This document shows, in pieces, positions 8,271-16,534 of a stretch of DNA of 64,000 bases. The stretch comes from Lepagella muris (lineage in GTDB: Bacteria; Bacteroidota; Bacteroidia; Bacteroidales; Muribaculaceae): positions 1 to 64,000 of the forward strand of contig NZ_SRYB01000009.1 in assembly GCF_004793975.1 (NCBI RefSeq). Reading direction: 5' to 3'. Under the pieces are notes generated by a model. The model saw nothing but the letters and a program-made list of their open reading frames with translations. It was not told the DNA's origin and did not search any database. Numbering within the stretch: the stretch's first letter is position 1; each line of letters opens with the position of its first letter. The position numbers and the translations under genes are program-made.

Positions 8271-8762
8271 TTATTTTGTTGAGAGTTTTTCTTTTATCCT
8301 ATGTAGCCGCGAGGCAACCGTATTTCTGGGAATACCCATATTTTCAGCAATTTCATCATAGCTTAATTCATCCAGCCACATGAGTACCAAAGCCTTGTCA
8401 ATAGGCTTAAGTCTTGAAATGGATGAATAAAGCCATTCAAGTCTGTTTTGTATATCATGCTCCGAATCATCCTCAAATTGAATATATGGCATTTCTTCAA
8501 ATGAGAGCATACGAACTTTCGGAGTAAGCCTCCGGAGTGAGAAAAGACACGTATTCAAAGCGACTTTGTAAACCCATGTAGATTCCGAGGAATCTTTTCT
8601 GAAATGACGATAAGCCTTGAAAAGTGAAATCAGGACCTCCTGCCTCAAATCATCAAACCCAACATCCGTTGTCGCATAGAAGAAGCAGACACTAAAAATG
8701 ATCTTTTCGTGTCTTCTTACCATAGCGGTGAAGGATTGATTATATTCTGAAGGATTGTCCAT
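8271..8762 (-). CDS. ECF-type RNA polymerase sigma factor
   Basis: This protein of 163 residues has region 2 (FDDLRQEVLISLFKAYRHFR, STWVYKVALNTCL, about 35-80), a short linker and region 4 with the helix-turn-helix (LSYDEIAENMGIPRNTVASRLHRIKEKL, about 132-160). There are no extra domains. It heads the operon sigma factor, membrane protein, CPBP protease, so it likely answers an envelope signal transmitted through those two proteins. It belongs to the short ECF type common in Bacteroidales. Confidence 0.92.
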   Translation of the reverse strand: MDNPSEYNQSFTAMVRRHEKIIFSVCFFYATTDVGFDDLRQEVLISLFKAYRHFRKDSSESTWVYKVALNTCLFSLRRLTPKVRMLSFEEMPYIQFEDDSEHDIQNRLEWLYSSISRLKPIDKALVLMWLDELSYDEIAENMGIPRNTVASRLHRIKEKLSTK

Positions 8763-8930
8763 GATTTTTGTTTTACAAGGTTAGTTGCTGAATTTACCCG
8801 AAAGTTCCACAATGGTAAGAAAAAATTACACAACTCATTATTTTAACATTTAACTGTGGTGACTCTACTAAAATTCGGATAAGGTCACACAATTCACATT
8901 TTATGAAGATTAATAATCCGGATGCTTTGA

Positions 8931-9563
8931 TTATTGTACACGTAAGTGATGAACATTGTTGATCTCTTTTTGCAACAAATCAAGGAATCGGGCTACATGA
9001 GCACCATCCATTTGGGCATGATGGAATTGAAACGACACGGTAAGCTTGGTTTTGAATAGCTTTTTCTTGTATTTTCCCCAAATCATGAACGGATTATTAA
9101 ATACGCCGCTGTACATTCCCACCGCTCCATCTATCTCACATTCCACCAATGCCGATGTGCCGATGACCATACTGTCTGCTATATCATGATTCTCACAGCT
9201 TTCAGCAACTTGCCGTGTAAGCCGAAAATAATCACTGTTGAATTTCTCTATATCGTCTGAATAAGGTATGTCGCACGAACTTACTTCTCCGACATTATTT
9301 GCCACAATCGTATTGACGGCAATTGAATCAAACCTGATAAGTCTGTTGTCGACCGGGAGCATATAGAACTCCTTTATCTGTGAGGCGGATCTACCGATAC
9401 ACCAGCACATCAGCATATTAAATTTAAGCCCTCGTTTCCTGCTGATTTTCAACAGATGCGACACATCAAGTGTCTTTATCAGCGTCACCATCGGCATCGG
9501 TGCTTTCATCCACATTTCAAAAGCGTATGACCGCGACGTCTCTTTTGGATTTACTTCCTGCAT
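8931..9563 (-). CDS. Chloramphenicol acetyltransferase-like (type A CAT fold) protein
   Basis: This 210-residue protein carries the CAT signature HHAQMDGAHVA (about residues 177-187), whose first or second His is the catalytic base and whose Asp-Gly closes the site. The trimer-forming CAT elements upstream (FEMWMKAPMPMVTLI, KFNMLMCWCIGRSAS) are also present. It would transfer an acetyl group from acetyl-CoA to a hydroxyl acceptor. Many chromosomal Bacteroidales members have unknown substrates, so drug resistance should not be assumed. A broken copy of the 5' part lies at 6491-6595. The neighbouring AraC gene may control it. Confidence 0.85.
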   Translation of the reverse strand: MQEVNPKETSRSYAFEMWMKAPMPMVTLIKTLDVSHLLKISRKRGLKFNMLMCWCIGRSASQIKEFYMLPVDNRLIRFDSIAVNTIVANNVGEVSSCDIPYSDDIEKFNSDYFRLTRQVAESCENHDIADSMVIGTSALVECEIDGAVGMYSGVFNNPFMIWGKYKKKLFKTKLTVSFQFHHAQMDGAHVARFLDLLQKEINNVHHLRVQ

Positions 9564-9618
9564 TTTTTACCGCAAAATTACACCTTCTGCCAATAATGCG
9601 ATAGAATAAATGCGACAT

Positions 9619-10413
9619 TTACACCGGTGAGGAAAATAGGTCGGAATAAATCGGCTGCGTGACAATCAGCTTGGATGGCGTCAACCCGGAATACTCCCGA
9701 CATTCACGGATGAAATGTGACTGGTCGGAATAGCCGCTGTTAAAGGCAATATCCATGTAATCATGATTGCCGGTCTGCATAAACCACAGTGACTTTTGAA
9801 ACCTTACAATCCTTGCATATTCCTTTGGCTTCATTCCTACTGAATTGAAAAACACCCGCTCAAATTGTCTTTTCCCAAGGCAGGTGGCATAAGCCATATC
9901 CCTTACCGTGGTCTTACAATCTGAAAACAGCATACTCAATGACACTCCGATACGAGTGAAGTCATATATGCGTTTTTCATTCAATCTCGAAATCAACCAC
10001 TGTTCAATTATGCGGATGCCATCTTCTGCGCACCCTGCATCAAACACCCTACGGGCTAAATCATTAAGATCTGAATCTCCAAGATCAAATCCATCAATCT
10101 CATGATTATAGAATGCAGATATGGGTATGTCAAAAAGTGTGGCGGCATGGGGCTTTAACACAACGACAATCATCTCCGTGTCATCGGTTGACTGCAATGT
10201 GGCAGGAAAATTCACCTGTCCGCTTATGGCAAACTGAGGTTGATGCGTCCGCAATTCAGATATATACAGCGATCTATTGCGGTGGAATATCAACTGCGGA
10301 CAACCAACGGGAAACGTCAAGGTACTCAACTCCTTCCGACTTCGCAATATCCAATAATATCGGATGTAGGCATCAAGTGATCTACACGGTCGAAATATCA
10401 ATAATCCACACAT
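9619..10413 (-). CDS. AraC-family transcriptional regulator
   Basis: This 264-residue regulator has an N-terminal domain (about 1-150) of the DUF6597-like type (RPCRSLDAYIRYYWIL, FPVGCPQLIFHRN). The C-terminal AraC DNA-binding domain (about 160-255) has the two helix-turn-helices, with VRDMAYATCLGKRQFERVF and then the signature DIAFNSGYSDQSHFIRECREYSGLTPSKL. It probably binds a small ligand. It lies in the same direction as the acetyltransferase and tautomerase genes, with short gaps, and could govern them. Confidence 0.9.
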   Translation of the reverse strand: MCGLLIFRPCRSLDAYIRYYWILRSRKELSTLTFPVGCPQLIFHRNRSLYISELRTHQPQFAISGQVNFPATLQSTDDTEMIVVVLKPHAATLFDIPISAFYNHEIDGFDLGDSDLNDLARRVFDAGCAEDGIRIIEQWLISRLNEKRIYDFTRIGVSLSMLFSDCKTTVRDMAYATCLGKRQFERVFFNSVGMKPKEYARIVRFQKSLWFMQTGNHDYMDIAFNSGYSDQSHFIRECREYSGLTPSKLIVTQPIYSDLFSSPV

Positions 10414-10559
10414 GATTTAAGCAGCCACTTATTCAAGACTAATCATTTCAATGTCGCCTGACTGAATCGCAGGTATGTACTTTTTGATTTTGTCCACAGG
10501 ACAATTACACCTCACCCGTCCGCGGATATATTTTGTTAGTCATATCAATCTTCCTTCAT

Positions 10560-10760
10560 TCATGGCTTGTAGTTGCGTTTAATCTCGTCAATCGACTTTC
10601 CGCCGATGCCGAAATTCTCATCCGGCAGCTCTTTGATAGTGACAGTGAAGAACTGCGCTGGGATATGTGTTATCTCGGATGCCGTTGTTGTAAGTCGCTC
10701 AATAAGCTCTTTCTTCTGTTCAGCGGTCAGTCGTCCGCTTTCAATGGATATGTATGGCAT
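10560..10760 (-). CDS. 4-oxalocrotonate tautomerase-family protein
   Basis: This is a 66-residue tautomerase-superfamily protein. After Met removal, Pro is the N-terminal catalytic base (MPYISIES). The typical 4-OT helix and beta-alpha-beta layout follows, with IKELPDENFGIGGKSI near the end. The family catalyses keto-enol isomerization of small acids, and the substrate is unknown here. It begins 10 bases after the GNAT gene, so the two may be cotranscribed. A near-identical paralogue is at 26763-26966. Confidence 0.85.
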   Translation of the reverse strand: MPYISIESGRLTAEQKKELIERLTTTASEITHIPAQFFTVTIKELPDENFGIGGKSIDEIKRNYKP

Positions 10761-10770
10761 AATTTTATAA

Positions 10771-11271
10771 TTATAAGTCTAATCGGTAAGCTCTGCTCCC
10801 GACACCTTCGTAAAGATAGTTGTCTATGCTGCTGAATCCACACTTCTCAGCCACTTTTTGCGATGCTATATTTCTGTTGTATACGGTTATAAGCAGTGAT
10901 TGAAGACCGATATTATCACGACAATAGGCTACCAATGCCTCCAATGCCTCCGTTGTGATTCCCATATTCCAATATGGATGACCAATCCAATAACCGACCT
11001 CTCTTTCGGAGGGTTTTGTTTCGTGATGTTCGTCCCCAACCGGAACAAGACCGATACAACCTACCGGCTCACTGCTCTCTTTCAAGACAATTGCAAAGCA
11101 ATCTGGATTGGACATAAATATTTTTTCAATCACTTCGCGGCTCATCTCAATCGAAGTATGAGTCGGCCACAATGCCAATTCACTTACCCGATTGTCCGAA
11201 GCATATTTATAGAGAACTGAAGCATCTTCAACTCGCCAATGTCGCAATATCAGTCTTCCGGTCTCAATCAT
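10771..11271 (-). CDS. GNAT N-acetyltransferase (RimJ/RimL-like)
   Basis: This 166-residue protein has the pattern ETGRLILRHW at the N-terminus and the acetyl-CoA-binding region with EVGYWIGHPYWNMGITTEAL at about 90-110. It ends with NIASQKVAEKCGF, the last GNAT motif. Members acetylate ribosomal protein N-termini, antibiotics or other amines, and the target is unknown. The start codon overlaps the stop of the upstream YCII gene as ATGA, so it depended on translation of that gene. That upstream gene now carries an internal stop, which may lower its expression. Confidence 0.88.
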   Translation of the reverse strand: MIETGRLILRHWRVEDASVLYKYASDNRVSELALWPTHTSIEMSREVIEKIFMSNPDCFAIVLKESSEPVGCIGLVPVGDEHHETKPSEREVGYWIGHPYWNMGITTEALEALVAYCRDNIGLQSLLITVYNRNIASQKVAEKCGFSSIDNYLYEGVGSRAYRLDL

Positions 11272-11555
11272 AACAGAGATTTCAAGCTATCGTTGCAGAA
11301 CATAGTCGGTGTAAACTCTACAATCTGATAATCGGCAATGGCGTTGATATGGAACGGGTCTTGCTTTATCAGGGCATCGACCGCCTCGCGGCTTGCCACT
11401 CTCATCATTATCACGCCTCCGACGCGCGGTGTCTACGGACCGGAAGTAATGAAATTTCCGGCAGCATAATTCTCAGCCAGATACTCGCGATGAGCCTGAA
11501 GATATTTGTCAACCTCACTCAGAGGCTTCTTATATGTAAGTATTGCTATGAACAT
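11268..11555 (-). pseudogene. YCII-domain protein gene with an in-frame amber stop
   Basis: From ATG at 11555 the frame reads MFIAILTYKKPLSEVDKYL, then LAENYAAGNFITSGP, a TAG at 11433-11435 (codon 41), and continues intact as TPRVGGVIMMRVASREA to the end at 11268. YCII proteins are about 95 residues with a conserved GP...GG loop, exactly as here. The TAG stands where a Gln (CAG) would fit, so a single substitution separates this from an intact gene. Everything else, including the ATGA coupling to the GNAT gene, is preserved. This points to a recent nonsense mutation or, less likely, readthrough or a base error. Confidence 0.8.
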
Positions 11556-11672
11556 ATTGTTTCTTATTATCCAAAATGTCGTGAACCAACATGCGTCAAT
11601 CCAAATGCAAAGTTATAAAATTATTTAACGTTCTTAAAATTCTGGGAAATCTAAAAATTTAAACAACATCAA

Positions 11673-11760
11673 TTGTCGGCTCAAATAATTTGATTAACTT
11701 TGCATCAACAGATTCCGCCGCGCTTAGGCTTTGCATGCGTACCAGGCGGAACTTTTATTT
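11673..11760 (+). promoter_or_regulatory. Consensus promoter followed by a terminator-like hairpin
   Basis: TTG at 11673-11675, a 19-base spacer and TAACTTTG at 11695-11702 make a full Bacteroidetes promoter. Ten bases on, TTCCGCC (11713-11719) pairs with GGCGGAA (11745-11751) across a 25-base loop and is followed by CTTTTATTT. Any transcript would be about 50 nt. It lies just before an integrase remnant, so it may be the leader of the lost integrase gene or an independent short RNA. Confidence 0.4.
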
Positions 11761-11763
11761 CAT

Positions 11764-11884
11764 ACTACATCAAACTATCCTCGGAGGGAATAGCCGACGA
11801 ATTGAAAATCAGCGAATACCGATAAGACTTCTCAACATGCGCAAAATTACCGCAATGTCAAACAAAGATTACAAGATGTGGTGA
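11764..11884 (+). pseudogene. Tyrosine recombinase, 3' remnant no. 2
   Basis: The DNA reads (D)YIKLSSE, IADELKISEY, a stop, and then a frame ending MSNKDYKMW. It matches the last 40 codons of remnant no. 3 (YIKLSSEEIADELKIGEY and KKDSEMW) nearly base for base. Only the C-terminal tail including the catalytic Tyr context survives. It marks the scar of a former integrated element next to the YCII-GNAT-tautomerase group. Confidence 0.7.
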
Positions 11885-11927
11885 CAGACGTCTGTATGTC
11901 AGTAAATTTTGTAATTTTGCATTTGAA

Positions 11928-12017
11928 ATGAAGCCTATACAAAACGGACAAATATCTAATATTGAAGATACTGAATTTGAAAATCTTGTAAACCGTATTG
12001 TAATTTTGGTCTCATAG
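11928..12017 (+). other. Short orphan reading frame after a -7 box
   Basis: A TAATTTTG box (11912-11919) precedes ATG at 11928 and a 29-codon frame (MKPIQNGQISNIEDTEFENL and nine more) that stops at 12015-12017. The peptide looks like the beginning of a larger protein cut off after about 24 codons. I cannot name it. Nothing else is visible between 11885 and 12087. Confidence 0.3.
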
Positions 12018-12087
12018 ACCAAAGCCAATGTTTTGAATCAGATTGATATTTCCACCACTGCGTCTTTATGTTTTGTTTTACCCATTC

Positions 12088-12861
12088 TTAGAAACTGTAT
12101 TTCAGTTTTAACCATATTTCCGAGTTTTTTGAATACATAGCAAAAGAACCATTATCGGCATGAAATAAATCATATCCAATAAAAGCATGTATTTGGTCTG
12201 TCAGCGCATAATCTGCATATAGCCGGTTGTAGATTCCTCCATTTGTTAAATCTACATACGCAAATGTTGATACATTAAGTGTATTTCAGAACAGATCCTT
12301 AGCAATCCTCAATGTCGCTAATCCGGAATTCCGATAACCGGCAATGCCTGTTGAAAAACCTGCTATATATTTATGAGAATACTGTGCGGCTATGGTCCAG
12401 TCATTTCCCGGATACCAGTCAATGCCAATCAAGAAGTTAAGGGTATTTTTCTTCTGTGGATTCGTCTCAATTTGAGTCGGGGTTTGAACCTCTCCAAGGT
12501 ATTCAGCAAATTCACTGCGAACCACGAGTTTGCCCAACGGTAACGAGGCATCAGCCCCAAGCATTGTCATCCTATCATACACGCCATTGAAAACCAGACT
12601 TCCATCCTGTGACACTGAGCCTGCAAAACACGGCATTTTATTCCATGTCCGCATTGCTGACACGGAAAAATCTATTCCCGGTAAATATACGCTGAAACGT
12701 CCTCCGTATTCAGAATTTATCAGTTTTTTTGAAGGCGTGCAATCCAGATTTATAGAGTATGGATGTTCCACCCCCGGAAAGGATATAGCCCACGGATTAG
12801 TGGGGTCGATAGGCAGCTGGAAGAATGATGATATAGGGTTACCAATACGAACAGGACACAT
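12088..12861 (-). pseudogene. Outer-membrane porin-like protein, 3' part, with internal TGA
   Basis: The frame begins inside the truncated MMPL gene and runs through barrel-type sequence (EYGGRFSVYLPGIDFSV, NDWTIAAQYSHKYI) to a TGA at 12286-12288. It then continues in the same frame (NTLNVSTFAYVDLTNGGIY) to a natural end in KLKYSF at 12088, the aromatic C-terminal signature of a barrel protein. The N-terminal signal and first strands are missing. It resembles the outer-membrane partner often encoded after MMPL/RND exporters. Two lesions, the deletion and the nonsense codon, make it non-functional. Confidence 0.75.
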
Positions 12862-13958
12862 AGCGATGTATTTACGCCTATCGCCTTGACGGGCCTGATA
12901 TTAACTGCGAGGAAAGACAGCAATGACACAATCGTGGTCATTCCACAGAAGAATGTCGGCCAACCAGTTTCCTCGATTGTTTCAATGACAGCGCCCTTAC
13001 GTTGTCCGTGGAGCCGCATCCGTTGCTTGAAGAATGAGAATATATGTATGTTATAGGCTATTGACACCGCAAATGCAAGCATCACGGGTATCATTGTTGT
13101 TGCAGAATCCACATACAGCCCAAGCCATCCGGCAACACCGAATGTCAGTGTCAGACCACCGAATGTTGAAATGAACGGAGCGATTATCCCCTGCCAAGAG
13201 CGGGTGGCAATCAACATGACAATAATGGAAATGGCAAGGGCAATCAGTACCATGCGTTTCATGTCCTCGCCAATGAATTTCATTTTCTGCTGGTTGACAA
13301 ACGGCATACCTGTCGCTTTCGGATTCAGTTGAGCGTAGCATGATTTGGAAATTATCTTTTCAACTTCCGCACCTGTTATCAAGTCAGGAGCTATTGTTCC
13401 CTCTTTCTTCCATACAGAATCCTCTGGAAACGGACGAAGTTTAACCATAATCCAAGACAATCGACCATCCTTTGACACGAGCTTGCGGGCGATTTCAGGC
13501 TTGCTGTAAGCCAAAGTCCGTATTGAATCCAATCCGGCTTTGTCTGTCGGTATGACATCCGGGACTATTTGCTCTATCGCCATACCCTCATCGTTACCGA
13601 CAAGAAATTCTATATCGGTGAGGGAGGTAATCTTATCCACATAAGAGATGCTGTCAAGCAACTCATTGGATAAAGCCCGGAGTGTGGTCAATGCTTCAGG
13701 CGTAAAGTGGTTGTCACACTCTGTAAGTACCCCGATGAAATAGTCGTTGCCGAAATGAGCCTTGAATTCATCGGTTTTGATTAACATTGGATCTCCTTCA
13801 ACGAAATAGTCGTCAAATGATGTTTCCACCACAAGGTGCTTAAGACCGACGATGCCGCCCACAATGGCAACGGCAAATGTTAGTAAGGCAAGCCAGCGTA
13901 CTTTCAGGAGTCGCTTAGCATAACTGCCAAATTTTTTGTTGATCATTTCTATTTTCAT
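12750..13958 (-). pseudogene. MMPL/RND-family exporter, N-terminal half only
   Basis: From MKIEMINKKFGSYAK (my start, ATG at 13958) the protein has a first span, a periplasmic domain (FDDYFVEGDPML) and then four to five spans (MVLIALAISIIVMLIATRSW, FAVSIAYNIHIFSFF). At about LCVLFVLVTL it ceases to resemble the family and runs out of frame through porin DNA to a stop at 12750. Family members are 750-800 residues with two such halves. One deletion, with its junction near 12835-12845, joined this gene to the porin gene. It lies downstream of a TetR gene in the same direction. Confidence 0.85.
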
Positions 13959-14079
13959 AATCACTATATTGGTTGATTTCAGGCTGTCAATAATGAACAA
14001 TGTCTTATTTTGTTCAATAAAAAAGGAGAGAATTCCAAATGTGAAACTCTCTCCAACTCATTATGATATATTGGAAACT

Positions 14080-14694
14080 CTAACCGATGTGCAGTATGTT
14101 TTTCCATCCGTTTATTTCAAATTTTATATATTCCTCAATTACACGAACCATAGCATCGCCGGTTATACGGTGCATAATAATTTCCTCAAACATTGTGAAC
14201 ATCCATACTGTATGAAGATGTATCATGAAATCACTGACATCAATATTCATATATGGATGCTTCTTCTTATTATCCGCAAACCATGATTTAACCTGTTCAG
14301 TGGCTTTATCTGTGAATTTAATTTTGAAGTCCTCCAAAGATGAACCTTGCGCTTTGAAAAGAAGAATTTTTAATAGTGTCCTATTTCCTTTTAGTATGAT
14401 CATGTAGTCAGATACGGCCGATACAAGATAATTTTCTTGTGTCATGGATATTGCATCCTGTCCATATTCTCCATGATGCTTATCAAACATCGCATAGCAG
14501 GCTGATACCACTGGGGCAAGGACGGCGCAAAACAGCTTATCCTTGCTGGGATAATAGTTGTAGATATTGCCCACACCAACTCCTACTTTGGATGCGATGC
14601 TCCTCATGGAAGCCTTTGCATATCCTCTTGATGCGAACTCTTGTCGAGCCACATCAAGAATTCTGTGTTTAATATCTTCTTTTAATATCTGCAT
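14080..14694 (-). CDS. TetR-family transcriptional regulator
   Basis: This regulator has about 204 residues from MQILKEDIK; a longer start at 14724 is possible. The TetR helix-turn-helix is clear (ILDVARQEFASRGYAKASMRSIASKVGVGVGNIYNYYPSKDKLF), followed by an all-helical ligand domain. It is first in an operon with the MMPL exporter and porin, so it would repress them and respond to an exported compound. Since both downstream genes are broken, the regulator is probably an orphan now. Confidence 0.9.
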   Translation of the reverse strand: MQILKEDIKHRILDVARQEFASRGYAKASMRSIASKVGVGVGNIYNYYPSKDKLFCAVLAPVVSACYAMFDKHHGEYGQDAISMTQENYLVSAVSDYMIILKGNRTLLKILLFKAQGSSLEDFKIKFTDKATEQVKSWFADNKKKHPYMNIDVSDFMIHLHTVWMFTMFEEIIMHRITGDAMVRVIEEYIKFEINGWKNILHIG

Positions 14695-14935
14695 AAACAA
14701 ACGACGTTCTGTTTTCGACTGCAAAATTACATTATTTCAATGGAATACGCAATACCTAATATTAGTTAGTAAACACATTGCGCTACAAGACAATAAAATA
14801 ATGCATCAACAATGAACATCCGTTGAACAATGTTCAGTATTTGAATTTCTAAAACATAGTCTACCTAATTTTAGGAGTGCTGCCGACATCATATCTTTCA
14901 ATTTGTACTTATCATTGATTGCTTATTGAAGAAGC

Positions 14936-14967
14936 AAAGAGGACGGGCATTGCTGACCATCCTCTTC
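14936..14967 (-). terminator. Probable terminator after the flavodoxin gene
   Basis: On the minus strand AAGAGGA pairs with TCCTCTT around a GC-containing loop (14936-14967), about 50 bases after the flavodoxin stop. The T-tract is poor, so this is a moderate call. The rest of the 14725-15014 spacer shows nothing else. Confidence 0.4.
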
Positions 14968-15014
14968 TGAATATATTTTGGGCTTTACGTAATTATTCTT
15001 GCATGATGGTCTAA

Positions 15015-15518
15015 TTAGAGACTCGGTTTGATTTCATCAACCCATGCGGCAATACGCTCGTCGGTCTTATCACTTTCATTGTCTTCGTCAAGAGCAAGTC
15101 CGACAAACTTACCGTCAACAACCGATGTAGATTCATCAAATGTATAGCCGTCGGTCGATACGGCACCAATCATATTAGCTCCTGCATCTTTGGCTGCATC
15201 ATAGAGTGTGCGCATAGCGTCACAATAAGTGGTGCTGAAACCACAAGAGTCTCCACAACCGAATACTGCGACAGTCTTGCCGTTGAGGTCAGAAGCCTTG
15301 ATGACCTCAACTCCGTCATACCACTCATCCTGAAGGTCTCCGTTTCCCCATGTCGAGGATCCGAGCAGCAGATTATCATACTCTGCAATCTTAGCTGCAT
15401 CAATCTGTGATGCGCTGAAAACATCGGATGAATTGACACCCAGTGCTTCAGCGATTTTATTGGCCACTCCTTCGCAGTTTCCTGAAGTAGAGCCATAGAA
15501 AATAGCTGTCTTTTTCAT
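15015..15518 (-). CDS. fldA: Flavodoxin
   Basis: This is a long-chain flavodoxin of 167 residues from MKKTAIFYGS; the 12 codons before it are leader. The FMN phosphate loop is YGSTSGNCEG (about residues 7-16), the first isoalloxazine loop is LLGSSTWGNGDLQDEW (about 52-67) and the second is FGCGDSCGFSTTYCDA (about 91-106). It carries electrons at low potential and usually replaces ferredoxin when iron is short. It follows the haem operon in the same direction but has its own promoter with the palindrome shared with that operon, so the two appear co-regulated. A role as electron donor to the haem pathway is inference. Confidence 0.93.
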   Translation of the reverse strand: MKKTAIFYGSTSGNCEGVANKIAEALGVNSSDVFSASQIDAAKIAEYDNLLLGSSTWGNGDLQDEWYDGVEVIKASDLNGKTVAVFGCGDSCGFSTTYCDAMRTLYDAAKDAGANMIGAVSTDGYTFDESTSVVDGKFVGLALDEDNESDKTDERIAAWVDEIKPSL

Positions 15519-15550
15519 TATTTCTTGATTTCTTGTTGTTAATTTCTTAT

Positions 15551-15601
15551 GCAAAATTACTGACTAAACGGCAACTATGAAATCCCTAAAAGTAGGGTAT
15601 T
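15551..15601 (-). promoter_or_regulatory. Flavodoxin promoter with upstream palindromic operator
   Basis: On the minus strand the -7 box TAATTTTGC is at 15551-15559. A 21-bp palindrome at 15581-15601 (AATACCCTA, three bases, then TTAGGGATT on the coding strand) ends exactly 21 bases upstream of it. The centre is near -42, where an activator would touch RNA polymerase. The same site at the same distance precedes the haem operon and the hemerythrin-LuxR gene. Confidence 0.75.
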
Positions 15602-15632
15602 TTTGTTTTGTCAGTTCCAAAATTCAATGTAA

Positions 15633-15959
15633 TTATTCAGGAACATATATAATTTCGCCGTTTTCCAATTCGTATGCCACTCCCACACGTTTTCCCTTTT
15701 TATTATCCTTGGAGGATTGATCCTCAGATGGAGTGTAGCGGTTGATTTTTTGCCCCTCTTTTGTGATGATCTCCATATTATCCTTGCCGGGATTCTTCAC
15801 CATAGTGAAATCGTCCTGTGAGAACATCTCTGTCATATTGTAACGGCTGACAAGCGCAACCATCAGAGCTACAGCAAAAACCATTGCAACATCAAATAGG
15901 TTGCTGACCACGCTCATGGGGTCAATATCCTCCTGTTGACGCAATAATCTCCTTCTCAT
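15633..15959 (-). CDS. hmuV: HmuV-like DUF2149 protein
   Basis: This is a 108-residue protein with one membrane span (SVVSNLFDVAMVFAVALMVALVS, about 16-38) and a polar C-terminal domain. The layout resembles an ExbD/TolR-type partner of a proton channel, and DUF2149 proteins are regularly encoded beside MotA/TolQ and CobN-like genes. It is last in the haem operon and overlaps the TolQ-like gene by 4 bases. It likely completes an energizing complex for HmuR or HmuS in the inner membrane. That role is inference, and the family call rests on context plus pattern. Confidence 0.75.
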   Translation of the reverse strand: MRRRLLRQQEDIDPMSVVSNLFDVAMVFAVALMVALVSRYNMTEMFSQDDFTMVKNPGKDNMEIITKEGQKINRYTPSEDQSSKDNKKGKRVGVAYELENGEIIYVPE

Positions 15960-16534
15960 AATTGTGCGATGTATTCAAGGTTGGTGAGATCCTGAAACAG
16001 CCAACGTTGGCGCATCTGGAGTACAATAAAGCCGATGGCACTGATCACAAGGCCTATCACTGTTGTTGCAAAAGCCACCTGCATATTGTAGGCCATAGAT
16101 GCAATGTCACCCTGTGCGAGACCGGCAAGAGCGGGTCCCATTGGTATGAGTGTACCCATCAGGCCGAGTATAGGACCGAGTTTACCAAGTGTCTTAGGTG
16201 TTGACAGTTCCTTGTCCACCGCAATTTCGAAATCAGCGAGTAACCTGTCTGTCAATGCCCTATTCCCTTTTGCCTCGACAATTTTCCTTATATAAGGAAT
16301 GACAAGTGCATTGCAGTTATCGGGTAACGACTTGACAAAATCATCGAGATTGTCGGGCGTGAGCCTGTCAAGATGGGAATTGACAAAACGTTGTGTGCGT
16401 TTCATGGCGAGATACTGACCGAAGAAAGAACCGACGAGAATCAGCGCACGGACAAAGAAATAGATAAGCAGGATTACTACAGGAACCAATAGTCCCGTGG
16501 AGATCCAATACATTACGTCTGAGATATAGATCAT
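15956..16534 (-). CDS. hmuU: HmuU-like MotA/TolQ/ExbB proton channel protein
   Basis: This 192-residue protein has an N-terminal span (about 10-32). A cytoplasmic helical segment is followed by two further spans (about 122-145 and 155-178) in the conserved MotA/TolQ/ExbB region (TLGKLGPILGLMGTLIPMGPAL and ATTVIGLVISAIGF). With the DUF2149 protein it should form a proton-driven motor, analogous to ExbB/ExbD. It overlaps both neighbours by 4 bases and belongs to the haem operon, so it probably powers uptake or the CobN-like enzyme rather than general TonB function. Confidence 0.85.
   Translation of the reverse strand: MIYISDVMYWISTGLLVPVVILLIYFFVRALILVGSFFGQYLAMKRTQRFVNSHLDRLTPDNLDDFVKSLPDNCNALVIPYIRKIVEAKGNRALTDRLLADFEIAVDKELSTPKTLGKLGPILGLMGTLIPMGPALAGLAQGDIASMAYNMQVAFATTVIGLVISAIGFIVLQMRQRWLFQDLTNLEYIAQL

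Noticed and set aside
8931..9563. Calling the CAT-like gene a chloramphenicol resistance gene
   Set aside because: The HHxxxDG motif only shows the fold and catalytic His. Chromosomal relatives often have other or unknown substrates and the sequence gives no means to decide.
14700..15000. A riboswitch between the TetR and flavodoxin genes
   Set aside because: Only a modest terminator-like stem is visible; no conserved aptamer pattern could be recognised.
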